Shown here in pieces: positions 52,392-62,405 of a stretch of DNA of 64,000 bases. A program made the translations under genes and the position numbers. Under the pieces are notes generated by a model, which was not told the DNA's origin, did no database searches, and was given only the letters and a program-made list of their open reading frames with translations. Origin of the DNA: Glaciecola petra (GTDB lineage Bacteria; Pseudomonadota; Gammaproteobacteria; Enterobacterales; Alteromonadaceae). The DNA is taken from positions 1,054,001-1,118,000 of the forward strand of contig NZ_JAVRHX010000001.1 of NCBI RefSeq assembly GCF_031846345.1, given 5' to 3'. Numbering within the stretch: position 1 is the first letter of the stretch; the number at the start of each line of letters is the position of its first letter.

Positions 52392-53687
52392 ATGGAAACC
52401 CAACAACAGCCTTCTGCAGGCTACCGGCGCTACGTTCTATTGATACTGACACTCGTCTATGCCTTTAACTTTATTGATAGACAGATTATTGGCATTTTGT
52501 CGCCATTTATTAAAGAAGATCTTGGTTTAGATGATGCAGAATTAGGTTGGCTGAAAGGTTTTGCCTTTGCGTTACTATATACGGTTGTTGGCATTCCGAT
52601 TGCTTGGCTAGCCGATCGCTATAGTCGGGTAAATATTGTCGCCATATCACTGACAGTTTGGAGTGGCTTCACTGCATTATCGGGATATGCTTCTAACTTT
52701 ACTCAACTTGCTTTAGCGCGAATTGGTGTGGGTATTGGTGAAGCTGGCGGCAGTCCTCCTTCGCACTCGATGATTTCTGACTTATATGATTCAACAGAAA
52801 GGGCAAAAGCGCTTGCTATCTATTCTCTTGGTATACCTTTTGGCATTATGGCCGCTTATTTTGCAGCGGCTTTTTTCCTAAAAGGTGGCAATGCAGACTG
52901 GCGCACAGTCATGTTGGCCGTTGGTGTGCCCGGTGTAATACTGGCTATTATCATGAAATTAACTATTAAGGAGCCGCAACGGACGGTAGCGCCCAGTGGC
53001 AGTACTCAAAGCATGTCCCTTAAAGAAGCAATCAAAACCTTATTGAAAATACCGACTTGGTGGGGGATGTGTCTCGGGATCTCTTTTGGTTCGTTTGGCA
53101 GTTATGCAATATCCACGTGGATAATTGACTTTTATGTGAGAGTACATGGCAATATAGAGATACAAGATTTACTCATCTCATTTGGTATCATTAATGGTAC
53201 AGCTTATGCGGCTGGTGTTTGGCTAGGTGGCGTTATCGCAGACCGCTGGGGTAAAAAAGATCGCAAAGGTTATGCTTTATTACCCACGTATGCAATGATC
53301 ATAGGCGTACCATGTTTTATAGTTGCTTTGTACGTGGGTAATGCTTGGCTTTCTATTGCATTGATGGCTGTCTTATTGACAACAAGTGGTATGTATTTAG
53401 GACCTTGTTTTGCTATTGCACAAACCTTGGCACCAATAAATGCTAGGGCAATGTCCACTGCTTTATTCTTTTTTGTACTCAATATCATTGCCTTGGGTGG
53501 TGGTCCAACGCTAGTGGGTATCGTTAGTCAAATGTATACTGAGCAAATGGGCAGTGCTGAAGCACTCCGTTTTTCGCTCACCTTATTGATTGTGCCCTAT
53601 GTTTTGTCAGTGATTACCTTTTATTGGGCATCAACTACCATTAAGCGTGATTGGGCCGCTGCCGAAAAACGACAAGCGGCTGCATAA
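52392..53687 (+). CDS. MFS transporter (Spinster-like)
   Basis: A 431-residue major facilitator with 12 predicted helices and the loop 2-3 motif WLADRYSR; helix 1 starts YVLLILTLVYAFNFIDRQIIG, the pattern of Spinster-type bacterial carriers. Substrate unknown; many relatives sit with aromatic, lipid or sterol degradation genes. Divergent from the thioesterase gene, convergent with the alkane-hydroxylase-like gene, with only seven bases between stops. Confidence 0.85.
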   Translation: METQQQPSAGYRRYVLLILTLVYAFNFIDRQIIGILSPFIKEDLGLDDAELGWLKGFAFALLYTVVGIPIAWLADRYSRVNIVAISLTVWSGFTALSGYASNFTQLALARIGVGIGEAGGSPPSHSMISDLYDSTERAKALAIYSLGIPFGIMAAYFAAAFFLKGGNADWRTVMLAVGVPGVILAIIMKLTIKEPQRTVAPSGSTQSMSLKEAIKTLLKIPTWWGMCLGISFGSFGSYAISTWIIDFYVRVHGNIEIQDLLISFGIINGTAYAAGVWLGGVIADRWGKKDRKGYALLPTYAMIIGVPCFIVALYVGNAWLSIALMAVLLTTSGMYLGPCFAIAQTLAPINARAMSTALFFFVLNIIALGGGPTLVGIVSQMYTEQMGSAEALRFSLTLLIVPYVLSVITFYWASTTIKRDWAAAEKRQAAA

Positions 53688-53694
53688 AAAATAG

Positions 53695-54816
53695 CTATTT
53701 TTGCTGATTCATCAATAGTGTTAGTTCTGATTGGTCAGCAAAATTAGCATCCCAATGGGCTAATTTTCTGTTCATTAGAAAAAACCATAAGGGCGGAATC
53801 AGAGCAATAGCTATGCTAGAGATGTATCCGTTTATCATAGTAGGTGCTTGTGGTAACGACTTTAATTGTTCAAATGGCACACTTGCGTTGGCATGGTGAT
53901 AAGAGTGTCTAGGAAGGTTAAACATAGCCCAACAACTCATTTTACGGTTGGTATTCCACGAATGTTTTGGTTTCACCGGTGCTTTTACGTCGCGCACTAA
54001 ACCATAGTGTTCAATGTAATTAACAATTTCTAAAATAATCTTTGCACTCAAACCAATCGCAAAAATCATCGCCATTCCCTGCCATGAAAATAGGAAGAGC
54101 GCTACTAACAGAATACTTAATGACATTAGGTATCCTCTAATAAAAATGTTGTGGTAGCTAAATATTGATTTTTTTGTTCTTTTGAGGCGTTTTACTTCGA
54201 TATTCCAAGCTGACTTATTGGTTAAGAAGAGGGCATACAATACATGTAAATAAACACTACGACCTCTCGGTGAAGTCGCAGGGTCATCCTCCGTTGCAAC
54301 TTTTGCATGGTGGTTGTAAACATGCTCAATCGAAAAATTAGCATCAAGACACATGCTCATTAACCAACGTCCTGCGCAGACATCTTTTTTACTCGAGATT
54401 CGGTGGACTAACTCGTGTCCGACGACGCTTGCGACACCGCTAAGCAAAAAACCAGCATAGATGACGGCAATGCCAATTTGCCATATATTAGTTGCCTGTT
54501 TTGCAGCGAACAAATCGTAGCCAATAATATTACTTAAATCCTGCATAATTGCATGGTTTGCAGGACTTACCAGCCAAGCACAAATAAGTAATAAACAAAG
54601 TGCTAATGGTATAGCACTATAAAGCATTGTATTTATGAAGTTCTTATTATTAAGTGTTGGCTCACTATAATCGTCTCCTAAAAACATATCACCTAGCACA
54701 TAAAGTAATATAAAAAATAAAAAACCGACATAGATGAAATTTCCGCCGAGCAATAAGAATATGAAACTACTAACAGCAATGCCATAAAAATGGAAAAACT
54801 TTAAATAATGCAACAT
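53695..54816 (-). CDS. AlkB-type alkane 1-monooxygenase
   Basis: A 373-residue membrane di-iron hydroxylase with about six helices. All four histidine clusters of AlkB are present: GHELVHR, EHVYNHHAK, NYIEHYGL and RHSYHHAN. It hydroxylates the end of alkanes or alkyl chains using electrons from rubredoxin and rubredoxin reductase, which are not encoded here. An AraC-type regulator is divergent next to it. A related fatty-acid desaturase or xylene-monooxygenase-like role is less likely given NYIEHYGL. Confidence 0.88.
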   Translation of the reverse strand: MLHYLKFFHFYGIAVSSFIFLLLGGNFIYVGFLFFILLYVLGDMFLGDDYSEPTLNNKNFINTMLYSAIPLALCLLLICAWLVSPANHAIMQDLSNIIGYDLFAAKQATNIWQIGIAVIYAGFLLSGVASVVGHELVHRISSKKDVCAGRWLMSMCLDANFSIEHVYNHHAKVATEDDPATSPRGRSVYLHVLYALFLTNKSAWNIEVKRLKRTKKSIFSYHNIFIRGYLMSLSILLVALFLFSWQGMAMIFAIGLSAKIILEIVNYIEHYGLVRDVKAPVKPKHSWNTNRKMSCWAMFNLPRHSYHHANASVPFEQLKSLPQAPTMINGYISSIAIALIPPLWFFLMNRKLAHWDANFADQSELTLLMNQQK

Positions 54817-54910
54817 GGTAAACCCTCCCGTTATATCAATTAAGCACCAATATTTTGCTGTTTAAATGAATAAATAGTGAGTACCTTGCTTGTCTATATG
54901 GAGTCATTTA

Positions 54911-54924
54911 TTGCCATTTGGCAA
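54911..54924. promoter_or_regulatory. Perfect inverted repeat between alkB-like and araC-like genes
   Basis: TTGCCA-TT-TGGCAA lies in the 152-base divergent gap and is a candidate operator for either gene. Confidence 0.35.
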
Positions 54925-54968
54925 ATATTGCACTAAATTATCATTAAGCATATTAATTTGATAACACA

Positions 54969-55976
54969 ATGAAAAATTTACCAACTTATTATTTTGGTCA
55001 CTTAATTGCATTATTGCGCGAACGCAACATTGATGTGGATTCATGGCTTTTAGATAAAAAACTAAATGAAAAAAGTCTTTACACCCTCAATGGGAAAGTA
55101 AATTTGGCAGATTTTGAAGACTTAATGCAAATTGCATTAAAAGAAGATGCTCAAAAAACACTTGGGATTGAACTAGGGCATCGCTTACAAATTGCGCATC
55201 ATGGTACATTTGGTCTAGCGTTATTAAATTGTGAAAACCTGCAGCAAATTATCGATTTTGTAGCCAAATATTTAATTATAAGGATCCCATTTATTGAAGT
55301 TAATTATATATATCAAGGCGATGAAATAGTCGTTCTAGCGAAAGATACCTTTTGGAAAGGTGAATTACATGCCTTTGTTATTGAGGCAGTTACCGCAGCC
55401 ATGTTCAATTTGTTTGCTGCTATACAGGCTCGTGTACCTGACTTATATATTGGACGAATTTTCTTTGATTACAAACAACCTGAATTTGAAAATAAATACG
55501 CCTGTTTTGAAAGTGCAGAAATTACGTTTAATCATGCGTATTGCGGTATCGCAACAAACCATAAATTAATGCATAAAAGCATACCTGGCGTGGATAAACT
55601 TAGTTTTTTACAAGCAGAGCAGGCTTGTCAGTTAGAGTTAGAAAAATCGTTAGAATTTACCAGTTATGCGGGGAAGGTGCAGCAGATCCTGATGCAGACT
55701 AACACTTATAGACCTAAATTACCTGAGGTTGCAAAACAATTAAATATTAGTCAGCGCACACTAGACAGATATTTGAAACAAGAACAAACCAGTTTTAAGC
55801 GCTTATTGGATCAGCATCAAGCCGTTCAAGCGAAAGAATATCTTTTGGTGTATGGATATTCCATCAGCAAAACCTCTGTTATGCTGGGTTTTTTGGATTT
55901 GGCTAATTTCAGGCGTGCTTTTAAACGTTGGTATCAATGCTCACCCACAGAATTTATTGAAAAAAATAGTACTTAA
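54969..55976 (+). CDS. AraC family transcriptional regulator
   Basis: A 335-residue regulator with an N-terminal ligand-binding domain of the arabinose-binding-like type (PF12625-like, about 15-200) and a C-terminal double helix-turn-helix (about 230-332): LPEVAKQLNISQRTLDRYLK and then ISKTSVMLGFLDLANFRRAF. Divergent from the alkane-hydroxylase-like gene and probably its activator, as in several AlkB systems. The hydrolase gene follows 21 bases downstream. Confidence 0.88.
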   Translation: MKNLPTYYFGHLIALLRERNIDVDSWLLDKKLNEKSLYTLNGKVNLADFEDLMQIALKEDAQKTLGIELGHRLQIAHHGTFGLALLNCENLQQIIDFVAKYLIIRIPFIEVNYIYQGDEIVVLAKDTFWKGELHAFVIEAVTAAMFNLFAAIQARVPDLYIGRIFFDYKQPEFENKYACFESAEITFNHAYCGIATNHKLMHKSIPGVDKLSFLQAEQACQLELEKSLEFTSYAGKVQQILMQTNTYRPKLPEVAKQLNISQRTLDRYLKQEQTSFKRLLDQHQAVQAKEYLLVYGYSISKTSVMLGFLDLANFRRAFKRWYQCSPTEFIEKNST

Positions 55977-55997
55977 GTTACTAGGGATTTAGTTAAT

Positions 55998-56804
55998 ATG
56001 TCATCAAGTCAGGTTCTTCATTTTGCCCATGCAAACGGTTTTCCAGCTGAGAGTTACAATAAACTGTTCAAACAACTTACCCCCAGATATAAGGTTATTG
56101 CAAAAGATAAATTTACTCACAATAACGCCTATCCACTTAATGATAATTGGGAAAGTACGGTTGATGAATTGGTTGATTATACCGAACATCATTTAACGAA
56201 AGGTGAAAAGGCTATCGCGGTAGGGCATTCTTTTGGAGCGGTTATTTCTTACAAAGCAGTTTGCAAAAGACCCGACTTGTTTAGTCAATTAATTATGCTC
56301 GAACCTCCTTTAATTACAGGTATCACTAGGCTCCTTTTTAAAATTGCAAAACGTACTCGTTTCATTAACAACATTACCCCCGCTGGCATCACTCAAATTA
56401 GAAAACAAAAATGGTATGCTGACCAAGACCTATTCGACTATTTTTCTAAAAAGGCACTCTTCAAACACTTCGACCCAGAATGCATTACAGATTATATTAG
56501 TGCCGCCACTCAGCAAAATGGTGCTTATAAAGTACTCACTTTCGAAGTGCAAAATGAAGCAGACATATTTAGAACCATTCCTCACAATTTACCGAGCTAT
56601 TATCAATCGTTGAAAGTCCCTAGTACCTTGGTTTCTGCTGAATATACAAATGTATGCGTACCTTATTTAAGAAAGCCATTCTTAAGACATAACAACAACA
56701 TGAAGCATATTGAGTTTGCTTCAGCAGGTCACATGTTTCCACTTGAAAAACCAATTGAAGTTGCTAGTCTTATTGAAAATATCGCACTTTCTCAAGTTAC
56801 TTAG
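55998..56804 (+). CDS. Alpha/beta hydrolase
   Basis: A 268-residue hydrolase with FAHANGFPAESY near the start, the nucleophile elbow AVGHSFGAVIS (Ser at about 78) and the base histidine in FASAGHMFPLEKP. Cytoplasmic. It follows the AraC gene and may process esters from the AlkB pathway; substrate unknown. Confidence 0.83.
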   Translation: MSSSQVLHFAHANGFPAESYNKLFKQLTPRYKVIAKDKFTHNNAYPLNDNWESTVDELVDYTEHHLTKGEKAIAVGHSFGAVISYKAVCKRPDLFSQLIMLEPPLITGITRLLFKIAKRTRFINNITPAGITQIRKQKWYADQDLFDYFSKKALFKHFDPECITDYISAATQQNGAYKVLTFEVQNEADIFRTIPHNLPSYYQSLKVPSTLVSAEYTNVCVPYLRKPFLRHNNNMKHIEFASAGHMFPLEKPIEVASLIENIALSQVT

Positions 56805-56831
56805 AAAATTCGGTCATACAGGGGGCTTTTT

Positions 56832-57248
56832 ATGAGTACGTTAAAAACACGGGTAAACGATGAGTCTGTTAAAGCATATATTGATTCTCTTGTGCATCCA
56901 ACTAGAAAGCAAGATGCACTAATTCTGCTTGAGGTATATTCTAGAGTGACCGGGCAAAGCCCCAAAATGTGGGGGACATCAATTATAGGTTTTGGTGATT
57001 ACTCATATGAGAACAGCAGTAAAAAACGCCAAACATGGTCACGAGCGGCTTTTTCACCAAGAAAAAACTATATGAGCTTGTATCTAATGTTGGGTGTTTT
57101 AAAACACCCCGAAAAATTAGCAGGATTAGGTAAGTTTAAACATGGTAAATCGTGCTTAAATATCAACAAATTAGCTGACGTCGATATGAAAACATTGGAA
57201 GAATTAGTCGCATTAGACTGGTCATGTATGAATGAAAAGTACCCCTAA
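56832..57248 (+). CDS. DUF1801 protein
   Basis: A 138-residue member of DUF1801 (YdhG-like fold), with PKMWGTSIIGFGDYSYE and the C-terminal GKSCLNINKLADVDMKTLEEL. Function unknown. The ATG at 56832 has GGGGG upstream at good spacing. Its stop codon lies within the stem of the terminator that follows. Confidence 0.83.
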   Translation: MSTLKTRVNDESVKAYIDSLVHPTRKQDALILLEVYSRVTGQSPKMWGTSIIGFGDYSYENSSKKRQTWSRAAFSPRKNYMSLYLMLGVLKHPEKLAGLGKFKHGKSCLNINKLADVDMKTLEELVALDWSCMNEKYP

Positions 57249-57264
57249 TAGAAGGGGTGTTTTT
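57241..57264 (+). terminator. Rho-independent terminator overlapping the DUF1801 stop codon
   Basis: ACCCCT (57241-57246) pairs with AGGGGT (57253-57258) around a 6-base loop, followed by GTTTTT. The TAA stop spans the base of the loop. Confidence 0.8.
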
Positions 57265-57279
57265 CACTTACAGACATTA

Positions 57280-58533
57280 CTACATTTGCCCTAGCATTTC
57301 TCTGGTGACTAATACCACGCCATTTTCTGAGACCCTAAATCCTCTGGCTCTGTCTTCGTCATGATTCACACCTACTTCGGTGTTGTCAGGTAGGTTGACA
57401 CCTCTGTCTATTATGGCTTTTCTAACAATGCAGCTTTGGCCAATTTCAGCTTCAGGTAAAATAACTGTTTCAGTAACTTCACTGTATGACCTTACTTTTA
57501 CATTTGAAAAACAAAGGCTGTTTCGTAAAGTTGCACCTGACACAATACATCCACCAGAAACTACTGAATTTAAAGCTTTTCCAGAACGATCATGCTCATC
57601 CCATACAAACTTTGCTGGAGGAAGTTGCTCTTGATACGTCCAAATAGGCCAAAGTTTATCATAAAGGTTGAGTTCAGGGACTGGCGCGACCATTTCCATG
57701 TTAGCTTCCCAAAAACTATCTAAGGTTCCTACATCACGCCAGTAAGAGTCATTTTTTGCACTCTTTTTAAAGTCAAATGCGCACACTTTATGGTTGTCGA
57801 TGATACTTGGAATGATGTCTTTACCAAAGTCATGGTCCGAATCAGGATTAGCAGAATCCCTCTCAAGTTGTTCAAACAAAAACTCAGTATCGAAAACATA
57901 GTTTCCCATTGATGCTAAACAACTATCGGGGTCATCAGGTATACGAACAGGATCACTGGGTTTTTCGATGAAGCCAGTTACCTGATTGTTTTCATCAACA
58001 CCAATAACGCCAAAAGCATTTCGTGCTTGTTCAACAGGGACAGACATGCAACTTACTGTCATTCTGGCTCCAGATTCTACATGCTGAGCAAGCATTGGGC
58101 CGTAATCCATACGATAAATATGGTCCCCTGAAAGTATCATTACGTATTTAGGCAGTTCTGTTCTGATGATGTCAATGTTTTGATATACAGCATCAGCGGT
58201 ACCTTGGTACCATTCGTCTGAAAATCGCTGAGATGCAGGTAATATCTCTACCGATTCTCCTAATTCTTTTTTGAAGTGTCCCCATCCTCGAACTAAGTGG
58301 CGTATTAATGAGTGTGATTTGTATTGTGTCAGTACGCCAATACTGCGTATCCCAGAGTTTATACAATTAGATAAAGGGAAGTCGATGATTCTAAATTTAC
58401 CGCCAAAATATAAGGCAGGTTTAGCTCGCCAATTTGTGAGTTCATGAAGTCGAGAACCACGCCCTCCCGCAAGAACGAGCGCATAGGTATCACGAGTTAA
58501 ATTACTGATATAACGATTATTTGGATTTGACAT
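57280..58533 (-). CDS. glgC: Glucose-1-phosphate adenylyltransferase (ADP-glucose synthase)
   Basis: Makes ADP-glucose from ATP and glucose 1-phosphate, the committed step of bacterial glycogen synthesis. The 417-residue protein has the nucleotidyltransferase motif LAGGRGSRL, WRAKPALYFGG, the substrate lysine region GFIEKPSDP, and a left-handed beta-helix C terminus. Regulatory ligand residues cannot be judged. It is separate from pgm-glgP (45 kb away); glgA and glgB are not in the window. Confidence 0.96.
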   Translation of the reverse strand: MSNPNNRYISNLTRDTYALVLAGGRGSRLHELTNWRAKPALYFGGKFRIIDFPLSNCINSGIRSIGVLTQYKSHSLIRHLVRGWGHFKKELGESVEILPASQRFSDEWYQGTADAVYQNIDIIRTELPKYVMILSGDHIYRMDYGPMLAQHVESGARMTVSCMSVPVEQARNAFGVIGVDENNQVTGFIEKPSDPVRIPDDPDSCLASMGNYVFDTEFLFEQLERDSANPDSDHDFGKDIIPSIIDNHKVCAFDFKKSAKNDSYWRDVGTLDSFWEANMEMVAPVPELNLYDKLWPIWTYQEQLPPAKFVWDEHDRSGKALNSVVSGGCIVSGATLRNSLCFSNVKVRSYSEVTETVILPEAEIGQSCIVRKAIIDRGVNLPDNTEVGVNHDEDRARGFRVSENGVVLVTREMLGQM

Positions 58534-58634
58534 ACTTTACTTAACTGCAATAGGGATATATTTCTATCCTAAAGTATCTATTATGGATTCGCAATCTTGT
58601 TTTTAGTGTTGCTAGCGATTTTAAGCAACTGAAG

Positions 58635-59543
58635 TTAAGCGCTTAGTGCAGCGCCTACTTTAGACTGGTTTTTTCTATTGAGTTTATGACTAATAGAAGC
58701 GCCCACTTTTATGAGAGAACTAAGGTCGACACCCGTTTCTATATTCATGTTATTTAGCATGTAGAGTAAATCTTCTGTGGCAATGTTACCCGATGCGCCT
58801 TTTGCATAAGGGCAACCGCCTAAACCAGATACTGAGGCATCAAAGCTAAATATGCCTTCTTGCAGGCCAGTAAGTATATTGGCCAATGCTTGCCCATAGG
58901 TATCATGGCAATGCAAAGCAAGTCGCGAAGCGTCTATTTGAGAGAGTAATAATTGCAAAAGTTGCTTACATTTTAACGGTGTTCCCACGCCAATTGTATC
59001 GCCTAACGATACTTCGTAGCAGCCCATTTGTAACAAGGCCTGGGTGATGTCAAAAACAGCTTGAGCAGAGATCTCACCTTCGTATGGGCATCCAAGTACG
59101 CAAGAAACATAACCACGCACAGGGATATTGTCGCGTTTAGCTTCATTTAATACTGATTCGAACCGTTTAAGACTCTCGGCAATGCTACAGTTTATATTTT
59201 TGTGGGAAAAACTTTCTGATGCACTAGCAAATATCGCTACAGCATCAGCATTTGCCGATTTTGCAAGATGATAGCCCTTAAGATTTGGCGTAAGTGCACT
59301 ATAAGTAATATTTTTTTTACGTTTAATTTGTTTTAAAACTTGATCGGAATTAGCCATTTGAGGCACCCATTTAGGCGAAACAAAGCTTCCAGACTCTATA
59401 TGCTGTAAACCGGTTTTTGATAAACGATCTATTAGGTCTACTTTGTCTTCTATGGTGAGCGGTGATTTTTCATTTTGTAGGCCATCACGCGGTCCGACTT
59501 CAATGATATTCACTTTTTGAGGCAAATCAGTATAATCACGCAC
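58635..59543 (-). CDS. liuE: Hydroxymethylglutaryl-CoA lyase
   Basis: Cleaves HMG-CoA to acetyl-CoA and acetoacetate, the last step of leucine degradation. The 302-residue TIM-barrel enzyme has IIEVGPRDGLQNE, the metal site LALHCHDTYGQ and the active-site loop GGCPYAKGASGN with the catalytic Cys. The start is GTG at 59543, with AAGGA eight bases upstream, four bases after the liuD stop. Last gene of the liu cluster on the minus strand. Confidence 0.95.
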   Translation of the reverse strand: MRDYTDLPQKVNIIEVGPRDGLQNEKSPLTIEDKVDLIDRLSKTGLQHIESGSFVSPKWVPQMANSDQVLKQIKRKKNITYSALTPNLKGYHLAKSANADAVAIFASASESFSHKNINCSIAESLKRFESVLNEAKRDNIPVRGYVSCVLGCPYEGEISAQAVFDITQALLQMGCYEVSLGDTIGVGTPLKCKQLLQLLLSQIDASRLALHCHDTYGQALANILTGLQEGIFSFDASVSGLGGCPYAKGASGNIATEDLLYMLNNMNIETGVDLSSLIKVGASISHKLNRKNQSKVGAALSA

Positions 59544-59547
59544 TACA

Positions 59548-61536
59548 CTAATCCTTATCTTGTTTCTTCATACTAAGTAACACGCTACCGCCATCGACAC
59601 GCTCTCCAACAGCACCATAGCACTCTGCTATTTGGCCATCAAAAGGTGCTTTTAAGCTATGTTCCATTTTCATCGCTTCAACTATTGCCAACACTTGATC
59701 TTTTTCAACATTCTGTTCTGGCGCTACGTTGATACTTACAATCGTTCCATTCATAGGGGCTAAAATATCACCCACATCATTTGCGCCATCGTTAGTGCCA
59801 AGCTCAGGCAAAACTTTGTCAATACGAACGCTTCCTAAATATCCTTGGACCCATAATGTTGTGGCATTTTGATAATATTGAAACGAATAACGACCGTTTT
59901 CTGCGTGTACGGTTAGCTTGTTTTGACCCATATTACTAAAAAATATGTGATGCTTATCTGCGAAAAATAAATCAATTTTGTTCTTTTCTAAATATTGACA
60001 GCGAATTTCGTATTTGGTACTTCCGTACATAAATAGTATGCATTCTGTTTTATAGTGATTTAACCTAAAGTTAAACGATAACTCATCTTCAGAATGATCA
60101 CTGGTGAACGCAGTTTGTCCATTACCATGGCTTAATATATTGCAAATCGCAGCTTGGTATTCAGGTGCCAATTTGCTGGTCGCATTGTCGATTTGTTGCT
60201 CATGACGCTCGATAAAATCTGTAGTGAGCAGTGCATTTTGAAAAGCGCTAGTGGTTAGTACTTTGTTTAAATAAGGAATATTTGTGGTGACACCACAAAG
60301 TAGATATTTGTTAAGACTTGCAACTAACAAAGACAAAGCTTGCTCGCGGTTAGGTGCATGAACGATAAGTTTTGCAATCATCGGATCGTAGTAAATTGAT
60401 ACTTCGTCACCACCAATGACACCAGTATCTATCCTAACATTATTAGTTGCAGTGGGTTCTACAAGAAATTCAATTTTACCGGTGCTAGGCAAAAATTCAT
60501 TATCAGGGTCCTCTGCATATATACGCGCCTCAATGGCATGACCGTGACAACTTAACTCTTCCTGTGTTTTTGGTAGTTGTTGGTTATTTGCTACCATTAT
60601 TTGCCATTCAACAAGATCTTCTCCTGTTATTAACTCTGTCACAGGATGCTCAACCTGCAAGCGAGTATTCATTTCCATAAAGTAAAATGCGTTATCATGG
60701 TCTAGCAAAAACTCGACTGTGCCTGCACCACGATAATCTATAGCAAACGCTGCTTTTAAAGCAGCTTCCCCCATTTCTTTTCTTAACTCTTCACTTAAGC
60801 CCGGTGCTGGTGCCTCTTCGATAATTTTTTGATGACGCCTTTGAACAGAGCAATCACGTTCAAAAAGATAAACGCCATTACCGTGTTGATCACAAAACAC
60901 TTGAATTTCTACGTGTCTAGGTTCGGTCAAATACTTTTCTATCAACATATGATCATCACTGAAACTGTTCATTGATTCTCTTTTTGCCGCAGCAAGCGCT
61001 GCAAAAAAATCATCATCTTTCCAGACTTGTCTCATGCCTTTACCGCCGCCGCCAGCAGCCGCTTTTAGTAACACTGGATAAGTCATTTTTTTAGCTTCAG
61101 CATGTAAAAAATCAGGGTCTTGATTATGCCCATGATAACCAGGCACTAATGGTACACCGGCTTTTTCCATTATAGTTTTGGCCGCTGACTTTGAACCCAT
61201 AGCGCGGATTGCTTCTGATCCGGGACCGATAAATATTATATTTGAGGCCTCGCATTTGTCGGCGAACCCTGCATTTTCAGATAAAAAACCATAACCGGGA
61301 TGAATTGCATCTACATTTAAGGCCAAGGCTTTCTCGATAATCAAGTCACCTTTTAAATAACTTTCGGAGGAAGGAGCTGGACCCAATAAAATAGCCTCAT
61401 CGGCCAATTTTACATGTTGAGCATTTACATCTGCCTCTGAGTATACAGCAACGGTTGCGATACCTAGTTTGTTCGCTGTGCGTATCACACGACAAGCGAT
61501 TTCACCTCTATTTGCTATCAGTAACTTTTTAATCAT
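59548..61536 (-). CDS. liuD: 3-methylcrotonyl-CoA carboxylase, biotin-containing alpha subunit
   Basis: A 662-residue acyl-CoA carboxylase alpha chain: biotin carboxylase domain (NRGEIACRVIRTA at the start, AAGGGGKGMR ATP loop, FMEMNTRLQVEHPVTE), a middle BT-like region, and a C-terminal biotinyl domain with VEAMKMEHS (biotinyl Lys623). With LiuB it carboxylates methylcrotonyl-CoA in leucine degradation. Its start overlaps liuC by eight bases. Confidence 0.95.
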   Translation of the reverse strand: MIKKLLIANRGEIACRVIRTANKLGIATVAVYSEADVNAQHVKLADEAILLGPAPSSESYLKGDLIIEKALALNVDAIHPGYGFLSENAGFADKCEASNIIFIGPGSEAIRAMGSKSAAKTIMEKAGVPLVPGYHGHNQDPDFLHAEAKKMTYPVLLKAAAGGGGKGMRQVWKDDDFFAALAAAKRESMNSFSDDHMLIEKYLTEPRHVEIQVFCDQHGNGVYLFERDCSVQRRHQKIIEEAPAPGLSEELRKEMGEAALKAAFAIDYRGAGTVEFLLDHDNAFYFMEMNTRLQVEHPVTELITGEDLVEWQIMVANNQQLPKTQEELSCHGHAIEARIYAEDPDNEFLPSTGKIEFLVEPTATNNVRIDTGVIGGDEVSIYYDPMIAKLIVHAPNREQALSLLVASLNKYLLCGVTTNIPYLNKVLTTSAFQNALLTTDFIERHEQQIDNATSKLAPEYQAAICNILSHGNGQTAFTSDHSEDELSFNFRLNHYKTECILFMYGSTKYEIRCQYLEKNKIDLFFADKHHIFFSNMGQNKLTVHAENGRYSFQYYQNATTLWVQGYLGSVRIDKVLPELGTNDGANDVGDILAPMNGTIVSINVAPEQNVEKDQVLAIVEAMKMEHSLKAPFDGQIAECYGAVGERVDGGSVLLSMKKQDKD

Positions 61537-62317
61537 CTTTATTAACCCAATTTGGACTGCGTTTCTGTAAAAAAGCCTGTATTCCTTCTTGACCTTCTAC
61601 AGAGGTTCTTGCGTTGGCAATAGTATGGCTTGTCATGTCCATTAAATTGTTATTAATAGGCAAATGTTGTATTTCATTAACTAAGCTTTTAGATAGCGAA
61701 ACCGCATTCGGACCGTTTTTCAAAATTTTGTCTACAATAGCGTTAATCTCTTCATCAAGTTCCTCTTCACTAACCGTTTCACTAATTAAGCCAATTCGTC
61801 GTGCCCGACGAGCTGAAATAACTTCAGCGGTCATAAATAACCGTTTTGCATAGCGTGCGCCAACAGCATTAATAACATACGGCGAAATAGTTGCTGGTAA
61901 CAAACCAAGTTTTACTTCGCTTAAGCAATATTTACTCAGTTTACTAGCTATGGCGATATCACAACATGCAATTAGGCCAACCGCACCACCAAATGCAGCC
62001 CCTTGTATCCTAGCTATAGTTGGCTTTTTAAGAGTAAAAAGTTTATGCAGCATCAACGCCAAATTTTTTGCATCAGCAAGATTTTCTGCATGTGTATAAC
62101 CGGCCATTTTTTGCATCCATTGCAAATCAGCTCCTGCACTAAAGGTTTTGCCCTCTGATTGCAGAATCAATACACGTACATCCTGATTTATCTGTGCATC
62201 ATCAAAACATTTTATAAGGTCAGAAATAACTTCCTCATCAAAAGCATTGTGCAGGCTAGGGCGGTTAAGCGTAACTTTAGCGACCTGGTTTTCAACTGTA
62301 TAAATTACTTTTTGCAT
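61529..62317 (-). CDS. liuC: Methylglutaconyl-CoA hydratase (enoyl-CoA hydratase family)
   Basis: A 262-residue crotonase-fold enzyme: TLNRPSLHNAFDE, the oxyanion segment FSAGADLQWM, and GAAFGGAVGLIACCDIAIAS. By position between liuB and liuD it hydrates 3-methylglutaconyl-CoA to HMG-CoA. Crotonase-family specificity cannot be read from sequence alone, so the assignment rests on the operon. Confidence 0.92.
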   Translation of the reverse strand: MQKVIYTVENQVAKVTLNRPSLHNAFDEEVISDLIKCFDDAQINQDVRVLILQSEGKTFSAGADLQWMQKMAGYTHAENLADAKNLALMLHKLFTLKKPTIARIQGAAFGGAVGLIACCDIAIASKLSKYCLSEVKLGLLPATISPYVINAVGARYAKRLFMTAEVISARRARRIGLISETVSEEELDEEINAIVDKILKNGPNAVSLSKSLVNEIQHLPINNNLMDMTSHTIANARTSVEGQEGIQAFLQKRSPNWVNKDD

Positions 62318-62405
62318 TGTTCATTCACTATGTATGTTTTTTAGCAAAATTGTTTGTCAGAAATAAATAGCAATACGGCAATAATTGCTATTTCAAGGTA
62401 TCAAT

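Noticed and set aside
53685..53702. AT-rich palindrome between the MFS and alkB-like stops as a two-way terminator
   Set aside because: The stem is almost all A-T and would have no real loop, so stability is doubtful.
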